Positions 8,469-16,277 of a DNA stretch of 64,000 nt are shown one piece after another. Origin of the DNA: Streptomyces genisteinicus (GTDB taxonomy: Bacteria; Actinomycetota; Actinomycetes; Streptomycetales; Streptomycetaceae); NCBI RefSeq assembly GCF_014489615.1, contig NZ_CP060825.1, positions 6,060,001 through 6,124,000 on the forward strand, given 5' to 3'. A program made the position numbers and the translations under genes. The notes below the pieces were generated by a model. That model was given only the letters and a program-made list of their open reading frames with translations, was not told the origin of the DNA and did not search any database. Position 1 is the first letter of the stretch, and each line of letters opens with the position of its first letter.

Positions 8469-9449
8469 TCAGGCGCCCGCCAGCAGGAACTCCCGGCACT
8501 TCGCCACGTCGTACCCCGCCTCCGGGAAGCGCGGGTCCAGTGCCTCGAGATGCTCCACCAGCAGTCGGCACACCGCCCAGTTCCGGTACCACTTGCGGTC
8601 GGCGGGCACCACGAACCACGGGGCGGCGGCCGTCGAGCAGCGCGTCAGCACGCGCTCACAGGCCTTCCGGTACGCCGGCCACCTCGCGCGCTCGCCGATG
8701 TCGGCCGGGTCGAACTTCCACCGCTTGCGCGGGTCGTCCAGGCGCCGCAGCAGACGCTCGCGCTGCTCCTCGGGGCCGATGTGCAGAAAGATCTTGACGA
8801 GGGTGACGCCGTCCTCGGCGAGGGACTCCTCGAAGCGGTTGATCTGGTCGTAGCGGCGGTCGATCCGTTCGCGGGGCACCAGCCGCCGGACCCGGGCGAT
8901 GAGGACGTCCTCGTAGTGCGAGCGGTCGAAGATGCCGATCTCCCCGGGGCCGGGAAGCGCGCGCATCACCCGCCACAGGAAGGGGTGCCCGAGCTCCTCC
9001 GCCGTCGGCGTCCCGAACGCCGTGATCCGGCAGCCCGCCGGGTTGAGGAACCCGGCCACGTGCTTGACGGTGCCGCCCTTGCCGCTGGTGTCCATGCCCT
9101 GGAGCACCACCAGCAGACGTCTCCGGTCGCCCGCGGTGCCCGCCGCGTACAGCCGCTCCTGGAGGTCGGAGAGGCGCCGTCCCGCCAGGGCGGTCTCCGC
9201 GAGGGCGGCCGCCTTGTCCGGCGGCCCGCCCGGTGTCGCGCGGGGGTCGTACGAGGAGAGGTCGACCGGCCTGCCCGGCGGCACCCGCAGCAGCGCCGAG
9301 AGCGGCGCGTCCGCGCGTGCCGTCTTCTTCCGCTCCGGCCCGGGCGCCCGCTTCCGTGTGCCCCTGCGCCCGGACGCCCGTGCCCGCTCGTGCCGCGCGG
9401 TGCCGTCCGGCTCCCGCCCGGAGCCCTGCCCGTCGCCGTTCCTGGCCAC
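8469..9449 (-). CDS. Polyphosphate kinase 2 family protein
   Basis: 326 aa. Nucleotide-binding motif GMDTSGKGG (118-126), then FDRSHYEDVLIARV, and late RKRWKFDPADIGERARWPAYRKA and VVPADRKWYRNW, all typical of PPK2 enzymes that move phosphate between polyphosphate and nucleoside mono- or diphosphates. The first about 48 residues are a basic low-complexity extension (RKRAPGPERKKTARAD) absent from the core family. The GTG at 9449 is chosen because GAGGAG lies 7-8 nt upstream. It may share phosphate metabolism with the adjacent PhoX phosphatase, but they have separate transcription signals. Direction of the reaction and the preferred nucleotide cannot be judged. Confidence 0.9.
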   Translation of the reverse strand: MARNGDGQGSGREPDGTARHERARASGRRGTRKRAPGPERKKTARADAPLSALLRVPPGRPVDLSSYDPRATPGGPPDKAAALAETALAGRRLSDLQERLYAAGTAGDRRRLLVVLQGMDTSGKGGTVKHVAGFLNPAGCRITAFGTPTAEELGHPFLWRVMRALPGPGEIGIFDRSHYEDVLIARVRRLVPRERIDRRYDQINRFEESLAEDGVTLVKIFLHIGPEEQRERLLRRLDDPRKRWKFDPADIGERARWPAYRKACERVLTRCSTAAAPWFVVPADRKWYRNWAVCRLLVEHLEALDPRFPEAGYDVAKCREFLLAGA

Positions 9450-9504
9450 CGCCGCACTCCTCTGCCCTCGCCGTCCGCGTCCTGACCCGATCGTGCGGCG
9501 CGGA

Positions 9505-9532
9505 CGGCGTCCCCGCGAGCGCGGGGACGCCG
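9505..9532 (-). terminator. Hairpin terminator after phoX
   Basis: 12-bp perfect stem (9505-9516 with 9521-9532) with a GAGC loop (as read on the plus strand), 6 bp downstream of the phoX stop. Confidence 0.65.
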
Positions 9533-9538
9533 GGCCGG

Positions 9539-10897
9539 TCAGTGCCAGGGGCCGGTGACCGCGAAGGTGGTGCCGGGGTTGTAGACGTTCACGTACATCG
9601 TGGCGTCGTCCGGGGAGAACGAGACGCCCGCGAACTCGCCCCAGGTGGGATCGGCGGGCGTCCCGGTGTTCTGCCGGTTGCGGGCCATCGCGTACACCTC
9701 CCCGCGCTTGGTCACGCCGTAGACGTGCTGGGCGCCGTCGCCGTCCTCCGCCACCATCAGGCCCCCGCTGGGCGCCAGGCAGATGTTGTCGGGGGACTCG
9801 CCGGGCAGCTGGACGTCGGTGCCGGGGCCGAACACGACGACCAGCGTCAGCCGCCGCCGGTGCGGCTCGTACCGCCACACCTGTCCGAAGTGGTCCCCGG
9901 CGGAGCCCTCGGCGCTGCGGGCGTAGCTGGAGACGAAGTAGACCGATCGCCCGCCCCAGTAGCAGCCCTCCAGCTTCTGGGCGTGGGTGACGCCCTTGCG
10001 GCCGAAGTCCTGGTGCCGGATGGGCGTCGTGGTGGCCTGGCTGTCGGGCACCGGCACCCACTCGACCCGGTCGAACCGCGCGCCGGTCTCCTGGATCCGC
10101 GACAGGTCGGGCACCCCAGGGACCCGCATGGCCTGGAGGTGGCCCCCGGCCCGCAGCGAACCGGTGCCGCCCAGCGGCCTGTCGGGAAGGAACCGGTAGA
10201 ACAGGCCGAAGGGCTGCTCGAACGCGTCCTCGGTCTCGTACACGATCCCCGTCGACGGGTCGACCGCGATCGCCTCGTGCTGGAAGCGGCCCATCGCGGT
10301 CAGCGGCACCGCGCCGGTGCGGTGGGGGTCGGCGCCGTCCACCTCGAAGATGAACCCGTGGTCCTTGGTGTAGCCGTTCGTCCCGGCCCGGTCCTCGGTC
10401 TCCTCGCAGGTCAGCCAGGTGCCCCAAGGGGTGGGCCCGCCCGCGCAGTTGACGGCGGTGCCGGCGATGGCGACCCGCTCGGACAGGACGTTGTTCCGGC
10501 CGTCGAGTTCGAGTGCGGTACAGCCGCCTCTGGCCATCGGGTCGTAGGTGAGACCCTCGACGACGGGGACGCCGATCCTTCCGTTGTACCGGTTCTCGTG
10601 GTTGCGGACGAGGACGGTGTGCCCGCGGCCGCTGCGGAACGCGGCCATGCCGTCGAAGTTGCTGGGCACCGGGCCCTCGCCGGAGCGCAGCGGCTGGCCC
10701 TGGCGGGAGAGGACCGTGTAGCGGAAACCTTCCGGCAGGTCGAGCAGACCCGCCGGGTCGGGCACCAGGGGCCCGTAGCCCCCGTGGCCCCGCGCGGCGG
10801 CGGTCCCGGCGAAGAGTTCGGTGAACGCGCCGCTGAAGGCGATCGATGCGCCCACCGCGCCGGCTCCGGCCAGTGCTTGACGTCGTGTTGCGGTCAT
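9539..10897 (-). CDS. PhoX-family (DUF839) secreted alkaline phosphatase
   Basis: 452 aa. The N-terminal TATRRQALAGAGAVGASIAFSGAF is a Tat-type signal, fitting folded export with Ca/Fe cofactors. The body has PhoX landmarks: VRNHENRYNG, PWGTWLTCEETEDRAG, KDHGFIFEVDG, GRFQHEAIAVDPSTGIVYETED and SPDDATMYVNVYNPGTTFAVTGPW at the end. It probably releases phosphate from organic esters outside the cell. ATG with AGGGAG about 7 nt upstream. Only 24-residue-scale spacing separates it from the osmC tail upstream. I could not identify a clear PHO box in 10898-11093, so phosphate regulation is not shown. Confidence 0.9.
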   Translation of the reverse strand: MTATRRQALAGAGAVGASIAFSGAFTELFAGTAAARGHGGYGPLVPDPAGLLDLPEGFRYTVLSRQGQPLRSGEGPVPSNFDGMAAFRSGRGHTVLVRNHENRYNGRIGVPVVEGLTYDPMARGGCTALELDGRNNVLSERVAIAGTAVNCAGGPTPWGTWLTCEETEDRAGTNGYTKDHGFIFEVDGADPHRTGAVPLTAMGRFQHEAIAVDPSTGIVYETEDAFEQPFGLFYRFLPDRPLGGTGSLRAGGHLQAMRVPGVPDLSRIQETGARFDRVEWVPVPDSQATTTPIRHQDFGRKGVTHAQKLEGCYWGGRSVYFVSSYARSAEGSAGDHFGQVWRYEPHRRRLTLVVVFGPGTDVQLPGESPDNICLAPSGGLMVAEDGDGAQHVYGVTKRGEVYAMARNRQNTGTPADPTWGEFAGVSFSPDDATMYVNVYNPGTTFAVTGPWH

Positions 10898-11093
10898 GAG
10901 GCAACTCCCTGCTGGCGGACAGGAGATGTGACCCGCATGTGTGTATCACGCAAGGTGCCGGTTCGTAACCAGGCGTGCCACAGTGACCGCTGGGGTCCGG
11001 GACGCAGGGCCCGGAGGGAGTACGTCCGGCTGGCCGGATCCGGTCGGCCGGGCATCGCTGCCCGCACCGGCCGGAACCGGCCGAGCGGGAGGA

Positions 11094-11519
11094 TCAGGCG
11101 AGCGACGCGGTCAGCGTGATCGTCGTGCCGGTCAGCGCCTGGCTGACGGGGCAGTTCGCCTTGGCGTCCTCGGCGGCCTTGGCGAAGGCGTCCGCGTCGA
11201 GGCCGGGGACCTCGCCCACGACGGTCAGGTGGATGCCGGTGATGCCCTCGCCCGGCTGGAAGGTGACGTCCGCCTTGGTCTCCAGACGCGACGGCGGGTT
11301 GCCGGCGCCCGCGAGGGCGTGGGACAGGGCCATCGAGTAGCAGGAGGAGTGGGCGGCCGCGATGAGCTCCTCGGGGCTGGTCTTCCCGTTCGCCGCCTCG
11401 GCGCGGGAGGGCCAGGAGACCGGGTACTCGCCGATGCCGGAGGAGTCGAGAGTGACCACACCCTTGCCCTCGAGCAGGTTGCCTTCCCAAACGGTGTGCG
11501 CCTGGCGCGTGGTAGCCAT
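11094..11519 (-). CDS. osmC: OsmC-family peroxiredoxin
   Basis: 141 aa, full length. Two family cysteines are present: Cys60 in AAAHSSCYSMALSHAL and Cys123 in AKANCPVSQALTG. It detoxifies hydroperoxides like Ohr but belongs to the OsmC branch (AHTVWEGNLLEGKGVV opening). It lies 36 nt downstream of zapE on the same strand and could be cotranscribed. GAAGGGAAGATC upstream of the ATG supplies the ribosome binding site. Confidence 0.92.
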   Translation of the reverse strand: MATTRQAHTVWEGNLLEGKGVVTLDSSGIGEYPVSWPSRAEAANGKTSPEELIAAAHSSCYSMALSHALAGAGNPPSRLETKADVTFQPGEGITGIHLTVVGEVPGLDADAFAKAAEDAKANCPVSQALTGTTITLTASLA

Positions 11520-11555
11520 GATCTTCCCTTCGGTATGGGTGTGACGGGACCCAAC

Positions 11556-12611
11556 CTACTGGGCGATCAAGGGCTTTGCGTCGCGTGCCAGGGCCGTCAG
11601 CCGGGAGATCGCCCGGAAATACTTCTTGCGGTAGCCGCCGTTCAGCATCTCGTCGCTGAACAGCCGGTCGAACGGGAGGCCCGCGGCGAGCACGGGCACC
11701 TCGCGGTCGTAGAGCCGGTCGGCGAGGACGACGAGGCGCAGCGCCGTCGACTGGTCGGGCACCGGGCGGACGTCGGTCAGGCAGACCGCGCGTATGCCGT
11801 CGGTGAGCGCGCCGTAGCGGCTCGGGTGGACCCGGGCCAGGTGTTCCAGCAGCATCGGGAAGTCGTCGAGCGAGGCGCCCTCGGTGGCGTACGCCGCCCT
11901 CGTGACGTCGTCGGCCGGGTACGGGTCGGGCGCGGCGGGCAGCCCGCGGTGGCGGTAGTCCTCGCCGTCGATCCGCAGCGGCCGGAAGTGCGCGGACAGG
12001 CCCTGGATCTCGCGCAGGAAGTCGGCGGCCGCGAAACGGCCCTCGCCCAGCTTGCCCGGCAGGGTGTTGGAGGTCGCGGCCAGCGCGACGCCCTCGTCGA
12101 CCAGCCGGGCCAGGAGAGAGGAGACGAGGACGGTGTCGCCCGGGTCGTCCAGTTCGAACTCGTCGATGCACAGCAGCCGGTGCCCGCTCAGCGTCCGCAC
12201 GGTCTGCTGGAAGCCGAGCGCACCGACCAGATTGGTCAGCTCCACGAACGTGCCGAAGGCCTTGAGCGCCGGCTCGGCGGGCGTCGCGTGCCACAGCGAC
12301 GCCAGCAGATGGGTCTTGCCGACGCCGTAGCCGCCGTCGAGGTAGACCCCGCGCGGGCCGGAGGGGGCGGCGGGCTTCCTCGCGAACCAGCGCCGCCTGC
12401 CGCCGCCGCTCGCGTGGGCGCCGCCGAGCCCGGCGGCGAAGTCGCCGAGGACCTTGACGGCCTCCATCTGGCTGGGCTGCCCCGGGTCGGGCACGTAGGT
12501 GTCGAAGCGCACCGCGTCGAAGCGCGGCGGAGGCACCATCTCCGCGACCAGACGGTCGGCGGGGACGTGCGGCTCGCGCGCGCAGAGCGAGAGGGGGGCG
12601 GCGTCGGTCAT
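11556..12611 (-). CDS. zapE: ZapE/AFG1-like ATPase
   Basis: 351 aa. Walker A GGYGVGKTHLLASLWH (about 105-120), Walker B LLCIDEFELDDPGDT and sensor LAATSNTLPGKLGEGRFAAADF are typical of the AFG1/ZapE family. In E. coli ZapE affects Z-ring constriction; the mitochondrial relative Lace1/AFG1 handles inner-membrane proteins. The actinobacterial role is not established. The start is the ATG at 12611 (MTDAAPLSLCAREPH); the frame continues upstream but that part overlaps the divergent promoter region. The last residues LALARDAKPLIAQ are normal for the family. Confidence 0.88.
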   Translation of the reverse strand: MTDAAPLSLCAREPHVPADRLVAEMVPPPRFDAVRFDTYVPDPGQPSQMEAVKVLGDFAAGLGGAHASGGGRRRWFARKPAAPSGPRGVYLDGGYGVGKTHLLASLWHATPAEPALKAFGTFVELTNLVGALGFQQTVRTLSGHRLLCIDEFELDDPGDTVLVSSLLARLVDEGVALAATSNTLPGKLGEGRFAAADFLREIQGLSAHFRPLRIDGEDYRHRGLPAAPDPYPADDVTRAAYATEGASLDDFPMLLEHLARVHPSRYGALTDGIRAVCLTDVRPVPDQSTALRLVVLADRLYDREVPVLAAGLPFDRLFSDEMLNGGYRKKYFRAISRLTALARDAKPLIAQ

Positions 12612-12663
12612 CGGGCTGGTCGGCACAGTATTCAACTGTAAGGGCCGTGTAAGACTGCTCGGT
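12612..12663. promoter_or_regulatory. Divergent promoter region of zapE and the RibD-type gene
   Basis: 52 bp between divergent starts. It is AT-richer than its surroundings and contains the inverted repeat ACAGT-ATTCA-ACTGT (12626-12640). No confident -10/-35 pair could be fixed for either direction. Confidence 0.35.
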
Positions 12664-13452
12664 ATGCGACGCCTGTTCCCTGTGACCGACCAGACACTCA
12701 CCGCCGGGGAGTCCGAGGACCGGGAGTGGTCCCTGGACGAGCTGGCCGCGGCGTACGCGTACCCGGACGGGGACGGCGTGTGGCTGCGCGCCAACATGGT
12801 CTCCTCGCTCGACGGCGCGGCCCACCACGACGGGCGCTCGCAGGGCATCTCCTCCGCCGCCGACATGCGGATCTTCGGCACCCTGCGGGGCCTGGCCGAC
12901 GCCGTCGTGGTGGGTGCGCAGACGGTGCGGGCCGAGGGCTACCGCCCCGCGCGCGCCCGTGAGGCGTTCGCCGCCCGGAGGGCCGCGGCGGGGCAGGGGC
13001 CGGCGCCGGTGATCGCGGTCGTCAGCTCCTCCCTCGACCTGGACTTCTCCCTCCCGCTGTTCACCGAGCCGCTGGTGCCCACCCTGGTGCTGACGGGGGC
13101 CGGCGCCCTTCCCGGCCGGGTGGCGGCGGCGGAGCGGGCCGGCGTCGAGGTGGTGGCGGCCGGGGACGGGGCCGGCGTGGACCCCGGCCGGGCGGTGGAG
13201 GCGCTGGCGGGCCGGGGGCTCGTGCGGCTGCTCACCGAGGGCGGACCGCGACTGCTGGGCCAGTTCACGGCGGCGGGGGTGCTGGACGAGCTCTGTCTGA
13301 CCGTGTCGCCTGCCATGACGGCGGGGGAGGCGCAGCGGATCGCCTGGGGCCCGGCGACGGCCGACCCCGTGCGCTTCGCGCTGGCATCGGTCCTGGAGGA
13401 CGCGGGATTCCTCTTCACCCGCTACCGCCGGGCGGCCGCACCGTCCGCGTGA
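12664..13452 (+). CDS. RibD C-terminal domain pyrimidine reductase-like protein
   Basis: 262 aa. A single RibD_C/DHFR-like reductase domain: LRANMVSSLDGAAHHDGRSQG (N-terminal substrate loop), LRGLADAVVVGAQTVRAEGY, and the NADPH-binding LLTEGGPRLLGQFTAAGVLDELCLTVSPAM. Riboflavin-pathway RibD proteins add an N-terminal deaminase, which is absent. Actinobacteria often carry such stand-alone reductases outside rib operons, so an anabolic role in flavin synthesis is possible but not shown. No Shine-Dalgarno is evident at the ATG (ACTGCTCGGT precedes it), hinting at a short or absent leader. Confidence 0.82.
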   Translation: MRRLFPVTDQTLTAGESEDREWSLDELAAAYAYPDGDGVWLRANMVSSLDGAAHHDGRSQGISSAADMRIFGTLRGLADAVVVGAQTVRAEGYRPARAREAFAARRAAAGQGPAPVIAVVSSSLDLDFSLPLFTEPLVPTLVLTGAGALPGRVAAAERAGVEVVAAGDGAGVDPGRAVEALAGRGLVRLLTEGGPRLLGQFTAAGVLDELCLTVSPAMTAGEAQRIAWGPATADPVRFALASVLEDAGFLFTRYRRAAAPSA

Positions 13453-13455
13453 GGC

Positions 13456-13475
13456 CCGGGGCGCCGCCGCCCCGG
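13456..13475 (+). terminator. Small hairpin after the RibD-type gene
   Basis: 8-bp stem CCGGGGCG / CGCCCCGG with a CCGC loop, 4 bp after the stop codon. Confidence 0.45.
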
Positions 13476-13749
13476 AAGCCGCCCCTGCCCCTCCCGCCGT
13501 CCCCGCGGACACACGCCGGCCCGTCCGCTGTGCCCGTCTCCTGTACCGATCCCTGCTGCACCTGTACCCCGCGCGGTCCGCCGCGCCCGCGAGGGACAGG
13601 CGCCGGGCGCGGGTGCCGCCACGCCGCTGCCACGGCGGAGGAAAAACACCGGAATTAACAGTTCCGCTTAGCTTCCGAGGGGCAGACTTGTGTCGCAGAA
13701 CCCCGTGCGGTCACGGGGAAGGATGGTTTCCGCAGAAGGGCTCCTGAAC

Positions 13750-14220
13750 GTGTTCACAAGCGTACTGATGATCGAGAAGCCCCTGACCGGCGAAGACGTG
13801 GAGTTCCTCACCACCCTGCACGGCGACGAGGAGGTGTCCTTCGTCGTCCTGATGCAGCCCAGGGGAGACCAGGCGGACGTGCTGCTGCGCGCCATCGACG
13901 ACGTGGCGCTGGGCGAGCTGAAGGAGGCCGTGCGCGAGGGCGATGAACCGGAGGGCGCCGACGCGAAGGCCCCCGCCGAGCGCGGACTCGCCGTCTCGCT
14001 CGCCGCGCTGCGTGCGGCGGGATGCGACGCGAGAGGCCAGGTCGTCGAGGACCACCCGCTCGCGAGACTCAAGGACATGGTCGAGGAGGCCGGCGCCGAC
14101 GAGGTGATCGTCCTGACCGAGCCGCACTACGTGGAGGAGTTCTTCCACCGCGACTGGGCGTCGCGCGCCCGCCACAAGGTCGGCGTCCCGGTGCTCAAGC
14201 TCTTCGCCCACAACGAGTGA
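13750..14220 (+). CDS. USP-like hypothetical protein, often mislabelled indole-3-glycerol phosphate synthase
   Basis: 156 aa from the GTG at 13750 (FTSVLMIEKPLTGEDVEF), which has GAAGGG 9 nt upstream; a longer start at 13690 (GTG, GAGGGG upstream) stays open and cannot be excluded. The alternation of a beta strand with GDEEVSFVVLMQPRGDQADVLLRA and the C-terminal LKDMVEEAGADEVIVLTEPHYVEEFFHRDWASRARHKVGVPVLKLFAH suggests a Rossmann-like universal-stress fold. It lacks the TIM-barrel motifs of TrpC, so the common database name is wrong in my view. It precedes murC by about 130 bp with a hairpin between. Confidence 0.7.
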   Translation: MFTSVLMIEKPLTGEDVEFLTTLHGDEEVSFVVLMQPRGDQADVLLRAIDDVALGELKEAVREGDEPEGADAKAPAERGLAVSLAALRAAGCDARGQVVEDHPLARLKDMVEEAGADEVIVLTEPHYVEEFFHRDWASRARHKVGVPVLKLFAHNE

Positions 14221-14225
14221 GCCCC

Positions 14226-14261
14226 GCGGGCGCGCCCGGCCGGCGGCCCCGGCGCGCCCGC
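14226..14261 (+). terminator. Hairpin between the USP-like gene and murC
   Basis: 11-bp perfect stem (14226-14236 with 14251-14261), 14-nt loop, beginning 5 bp after the stop codon. Confidence 0.6.
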
Positions 14262-14348
14262 CGCGCGGACGGCCGGGCCCCGGAGCGGGGACGCCGGACC
14301 ATTAGGCTGGGCCACTGCACCCGCACACCCACCCCGGGAGACTGACAC

Positions 14349-15743
14349 ATGGCACCCGCCGTCCCCAGCGCCATGGAGCGCCCGCACTTCATCGGCATCG
14401 GCGGCGCCGGAATGTCGGGCATCGCGAAGATCCTCGCCCAGCGCGGGGCCAAGGTGGCGGGCAGCGACGCCAAGGAGTCCGCCACCGCCGAGTCGCTGCG
14501 CGCGCTCGGCGCCACCGTCCACATCGGGCACGCCGCCGCGCACCTCGCCGACGACGCGAGCTGTGTCGTCGTGTCCAGCGCCATCCGCGCCGACAACCCG
14601 GAACTGGTGCGCGCCGCCGAGCTCGGCGTGCCGGTCGTCCACCGCTCCGACGCGCTCGCCTCTCTGATGACCGGCCTGCGCTCCATCGCCGTCGCCGGCA
14701 CCCACGGCAAGACGACGACCACGTCCATGCTCGCCGTCGCCCTCACCACCCTCGGTCTGGACCCGTCCTACGCGATCGGCGGCGACCTGGAGGGCCCCGG
14801 CACCAACGCACGCCACGGCGAGGGCGACATCTTCGTCGCCGAGGCCGACGAGAGCGACCGCAGCTTCCACAAGTACGACCCGGACGTCGCGATCGTCCTC
14901 AACGCCGAGCTCGACCACCACGCCAACTACGCCTCGATGGACGAGATCTACGAGTCCTTCGAGACCTTCACCGGCAAGATCGTCCCCGGCGGCACCCTGG
15001 TCGTCTGCGCCGACCAGCCGGGCGCGGTCGAGCTGACACGCCGCGTCCGCGGCCTGCCGTCGCTCCGGGTCGTCACCTACGGCGAGCACGAGGACGCCGA
15101 CGTCCGCGTCCACAGGATCACCCCGCGAGGCCTGACCAGCGAGGTCACCGTTCTGCTCGACGGCCGGTTCCTCACGTTCACCGTCTCCGTCCCCGGACGC
15201 CACTACGCCCTCAACGCGGTCGCCGCGCTCGCCGCCGGCGTCGCCCTCGGCATCCCCGCGCACAACCTGGCCTCCGCCCTCGGCAGCTACACCGGCGTCA
15301 AGCGCCGCCTCCAGCTCAAGGGTGAGGCGGCCGGCGTCCAGGTCATCGACTCCTACGCCCACCACCCCACCGAGATGACGGCGGACCTGGAGGCCATGCG
15401 CTCCGCCGCGGGCGGCTCGCGGCTCCTCGTCGTTTTCCAGCCGCACCTCTTCTCCCGGACCCAGGAACTCGGCAAGGAGATGGGCGACGCCCTCGCCCTC
15501 GCCGACGCCTCCGTGGTCCTGGACATCTACCCGGCCCGCGAGGACCCGATCCCCGGCGTCACCAGCGAGCTGATCATCGACGCGGCGAAGGCCGCCGGGG
15601 CCCGGGTGACCGCCGTCCACGAGAAGGCGGACGTCCCCGAGGTCGTCGCGGGAATGGCGGAGCCCGGTGATCTCGTTCTGACCATGGGCGCGGGCGACGT
15701 CACGGACCTCGGCCCGGCCGTCCTGGCCCGGCTGGCCGGCTGA
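14349..15743 (+). CDS. murC: UDP-N-acetylmuramate--L-alanine ligase MurC
   Basis: 464 aa, normal length. Residues 13-24 HFIGIGGAGMSG form the UDP-binding glycine motif; GTHGKTTTTSM (from residue 117) is the ATP P-loop of Mur ligases; later DSYAHHPTEM and VFQPHLFSRT are the family signatures. It adds L-Ala to UDP-MurNAc in the cytosolic phase of peptidoglycan synthesis. The gene lies away from the division/cell-wall (dcw) cluster, as no other mur or fts genes are in the window. GGGAGACTGACAC precedes the ATG. msrB follows 44 bp later and may be cotranscribed. Confidence 0.97.
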   Translation: MAPAVPSAMERPHFIGIGGAGMSGIAKILAQRGAKVAGSDAKESATAESLRALGATVHIGHAAAHLADDASCVVVSSAIRADNPELVRAAELGVPVVHRSDALASLMTGLRSIAVAGTHGKTTTTSMLAVALTTLGLDPSYAIGGDLEGPGTNARHGEGDIFVAEADESDRSFHKYDPDVAIVLNAELDHHANYASMDEIYESFETFTGKIVPGGTLVVCADQPGAVELTRRVRGLPSLRVVTYGEHEDADVRVHRITPRGLTSEVTVLLDGRFLTFTVSVPGRHYALNAVAALAAGVALGIPAHNLASALGSYTGVKRRLQLKGEAAGVQVIDSYAHHPTEMTADLEAMRSAAGGSRLLVVFQPHLFSRTQELGKEMGDALALADASVVLDIYPAREDPIPGVTSELIIDAAKAAGARVTAVHEKADVPEVVAGMAEPGDLVLTMGAGDVTDLGPAVLARLAG

Positions 15744-15787
15744 GCACGCCCCCGCCGGGCCGCCGAACCGACCGGAGGGAGCCAGTC

Positions 15788-16195
15788 ATGGCGTACGAGA
15801 TCGAGAAGCCCGACGAGCAGTGGCGGGCCGAGCTGAGCCCCGCGGAGTACACCGTGCTCCGCCAGGCCGGCACCGAGCCCGCCTTCGTCGGCGAGTACAC
15901 CGACACCAGGACCGCCGGCACCTACGCGTGCCGCGCCTGCGGGGCGGAGCTGTTCCGCTCCGACACGAAGTTCGAGTCCCACTGCGGATGGCCGTCCTTC
16001 TACGACCCCAAGGACAGCGACGCGGTCGAACTGGTCGAGGACCGCACCCACGGCATGGTGCGCACCGAGGTCCGCTGCTCCCGCTGCGGGTCCCACCTCG
16101 GGCACGTCTTCGAGGGCGAGGGCTATCCGACCCCCACCGACCAGCGGTACTGCATCAACTCCATCTCGCTCACGCTGGACCCGGACCGGGCCTGA
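15788..16195 (+). CDS. msrB: Peptide-methionine (R)-S-oxide reductase MsrB
   Basis: 135 aa. Zinc-binding cysteines Cys48/Cys51 (CRAC) and Cys97/Cys100 (CSRC), catalytic Cys122 in RYCINSISL, and the SHCGWPSFYDP motif. It repairs methionine-R-sulfoxide in proteins using thioredoxin. ATG with GGAGGGAG about 8 nt upstream. With ohr and osmC it is the third oxidative-repair protein in 8 kb, but each sits in a different transcription unit. Confidence 0.96.
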   Translation: MAYEIEKPDEQWRAELSPAEYTVLRQAGTEPAFVGEYTDTRTAGTYACRACGAELFRSDTKFESHCGWPSFYDPKDSDAVELVEDRTHGMVRTEVRCSRCGSHLGHVFEGEGYPTPTDQRYCINSISLTLDPDRA

Positions 16196-16277
16196 CGGTC
16201 CGGGACCGGACCGGACCGGGCACTCCGCCGACGGGTGTGCCCGGGCCCGGAGCACGGGCCGGAGGCGGTGCACGGGG

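Noticed and set aside
10898..11093. PHO box upstream of phoX
   Set aside because: GGTTCGTAACC is present, but no pair of 11-bp direct repeats of the PhoP type could be made out.
11225..11554. Alternative minus-strand frame over osmC
   Set aside because: The osmC frame has both family cysteines and full length; the alternative is Arg/Ser/Pro-rich noise.
16197..16212. GGTCCGG-GA-CCGGACC repeat after msrB as terminator
   Set aside because: The stem is short and only a 2-nt loop would remain; it lies in a run of CCGGA repeats and could be chance.
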